Of a DNA stretch of 6,531 nucleotides, positions 5,635 through 6,531 are shown one piece after another. Made by a program: the position numbers and the translations under genes. The notes beneath the pieces were generated by a model. The model was given only the letters and a program-made list of their open reading frames with translations. It was not told the origin of the DNA and made no database searches. Source of the DNA: CAYJFX01 sp964370315 (GTDB lineage: Bacteria > Spirochaetota > Spirochaetia > Treponematales > Treponemataceae); contig CAYJIS010000070.1 in NCBI GenBank assembly GCA_964370315.1, positions 1 through 6,531 on the forward strand. The letters are read 5' to 3'. The number at the start of each line of letters is the position of its first letter. Position 1 is the stretch's first letter.

Positions 5635-6531
5635 TTAGAAAGCAAAATCATTGACATTATTAATATCAATAACTAATGGCTCCCCAAGTAGAAGCATTTT
5701 TTCATCTTCAAAATATCTTACTGGGTCTTTTAACCCCTCAATATTATTAACTTCTTCAAAACTTTCACCTAAAGCCAATTTCATACCAGCCCAATAAGTT
5801 AGAAACCCTAATGCTTCTGGATCCCATAAAATTGATTCAGCCATAACACCAGATTCAATATATGGTTTTACAGTTGCAGGAGAACCATAACCAATAACAG
5901 CAACTTCTCCAACTTTTCCAGATTGTTCTACTGCTCTAGCTGTGCCTGGTATTACAGTTGATGCTACTGCTACAAGACCTTTTAAGTCTGGGTAACGTGT
6001 CATTAATTCTTGTGATTGCTTTAGAGCATCTTCTGTACTTCCTCCAACGGTGTATCTAATATCTACTATTTCAATATTAGGATATTTTTCTTCGATTTGA
6101 ATTTGCATCCAGTTTATCCATGAATTGAGGTTAACAGCTGTTGATTCACCAGAGATAATACCAATTTGCCCTTCCTCATTGATTTGAGCAGCCAATCTAT
6201 CCATTAAAGTCCGTCCTAATAATTCATCTGTAGCTTGAGCAACAAAAACTTCTCTTACACTATCTGGTCCATCAGAATCAGAAGTAAAAACCTTAATCCC
6301 TGCATCTTTGGCTTTTTTTAATACTGAATTAATTGAAGGATCTAGCACTGACACAGAAATTGCATCAACTTTTTGAGCAATTAAGTTTTCAATTAAACGA
6401 TTTTGCTCAGGTGATGAAGCTACAGTTGAGCCGACATACATAAACTCACCGTTTCCAAACTGTTCAGCAGCTCTCATCCCACCTTCTTCCATTGCGGTAA
6501 AGTATGGGATACCAATCAATTGAGGCACAAA
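5635..6531 (-). CDS. Sugar ABC transporter substrate-binding protein, LsrB/RhaS-like (5' end missing)
   Basis: The C-terminal 298 residues are visible and the frame continues past the right edge. The GTG at 6528-6526 is an internal valine (F-V-P-Q-L), not a start, and the signal peptide and first beta strand are outside. The fold is a type I periplasmic-binding protein (Peripla_BP_4). Counting from the first visible residue, recognisable elements are F-V-P-Q-L-I-G-I-P-Y-F at 1-11, Q53-K-V-D-A-I-S, G78-I-K-V-F-T-S-D85-S-D87 and G214-Y-G-S-P218. There is also W236-D237 and a C-terminal L-V-I...F-A-F resembling the ending of LsrB and RhaS. It would capture the substrate outside the cell, probably as a lipoprotein or secreted protein, and deliver it to the permeases. 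Most AI-2 contacts known in LsrB are not conserved here (Q4, N134, L135, V189, S191), so a different ligand is likely. As the first visible gene of the operon, its promoter lies outside the window. Confidence 0.93.
   Translation of the reverse strand, partial: FVPQLIGIPYFTAMEEGGMRAAEQFGNGEFMYVGSTVASSPEQNRLIENLIAQKVDAISVSVLDPSINSVLKKAKDAGIKVFTSDSDGPDSVREVFVAQATDELLGRTLMDRLAAQINEEGQIGIISGESTAVNLNSWINWMQIQIEEKYPNIEIVDIRYTVGGSTEDALKQSQELMTRYPDLKGLVAVASTVIPGTARAVEQSGKVGEVAVIGYGSPATVKPYIESGVMAESILWDPEALGFLTYWAGMKLALGESFEEVNNIEGLKDPVRYFEDEKMLLLGEPLVIDINNVNDFAF

Noticed and set aside
6526..6528. GTG as a start codon for the binding-protein gene
   Set aside because: The frame remains open upstream (TTT, Phe) and the visible sequence begins inside the first beta strand of the binding-protein fold with no signal peptide, so this is an internal valine of a truncated gene.
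4075..6531. Annotation as an autoinducer-2 (Lsr) uptake system
   Set aside because: Fold-level similarity to LsrA and LsrB is real, but the AI-2-contacting residues are mostly absent by eye and no LsrK-, LsrF- or LsrG-type genes accompany the transporter in the window.

Overview
The window is one gene cluster, read entirely on the minus strand, from an AT-rich, low-GC bacterium. Shine-Dalgarno sequences of the GGAG type, tight gene packing, the standard genetic code (Trp as TGG) and the protein families suggest a Bacillota/Clostridia-like host. That assignment is an inference; no phylogenetic marker is present.

Layout in transcription order, from right to left: (i) a sugar-type periplasmic-binding-protein gene whose 5' end, including the signal peptide, lies beyond the right edge (5635-6531); (ii) a 75-nt gap containing a perfect 15-bp stem-loop (5589-5623); (iii) a two-domain RbsA/LsrA-like ATPase (4075-5559); (iv) two BPD_transp_2 permeases (3117-4064 and 2159-3124) that overlap by 8 nt; (v) an ADP-ribosylglycohydrolase (DraG/ARH) family enzyme (1086-2141); (vi) a PfkB/ribokinase-family kinase (197-1084) starting 1 nt after the hydrolase stop; (vii) after 65 nt, the first 43 codons of a GntR-family regulator (1-131), preceded by its own candidate sigma-A promoter and cut by the left edge. 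No gene-free stretch exceeds 75 nt, and there are no RNA genes, mobile elements or CRISPR arrays.

Reading of the system: genes ii-vi form a high-affinity uptake and catabolism operon. The binding protein, ATPase and paired permeases form a carbohydrate-uptake transporter-2 (CUT2) ABC importer. The hydrolase would cleave an N- or O-ribosyl-type bond, and the kinase would phosphorylate the freed sugar or the intact glycoside. Hydrolase + PfkB kinase + GntR regulator matches E. coli YegU + YegV + YegW, with the MFS nucleoside transporter YegT replaced here by an ABC importer. The likely substrate is therefore a ribosylated compound or nucleoside-like glycoside, but its identity cannot be read from the sequence. 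The binding protein resembles LsrB/RhaS but lacks most residues that LsrB uses for AI-2, so an 'AI-2 transporter' label would probably be wrong.
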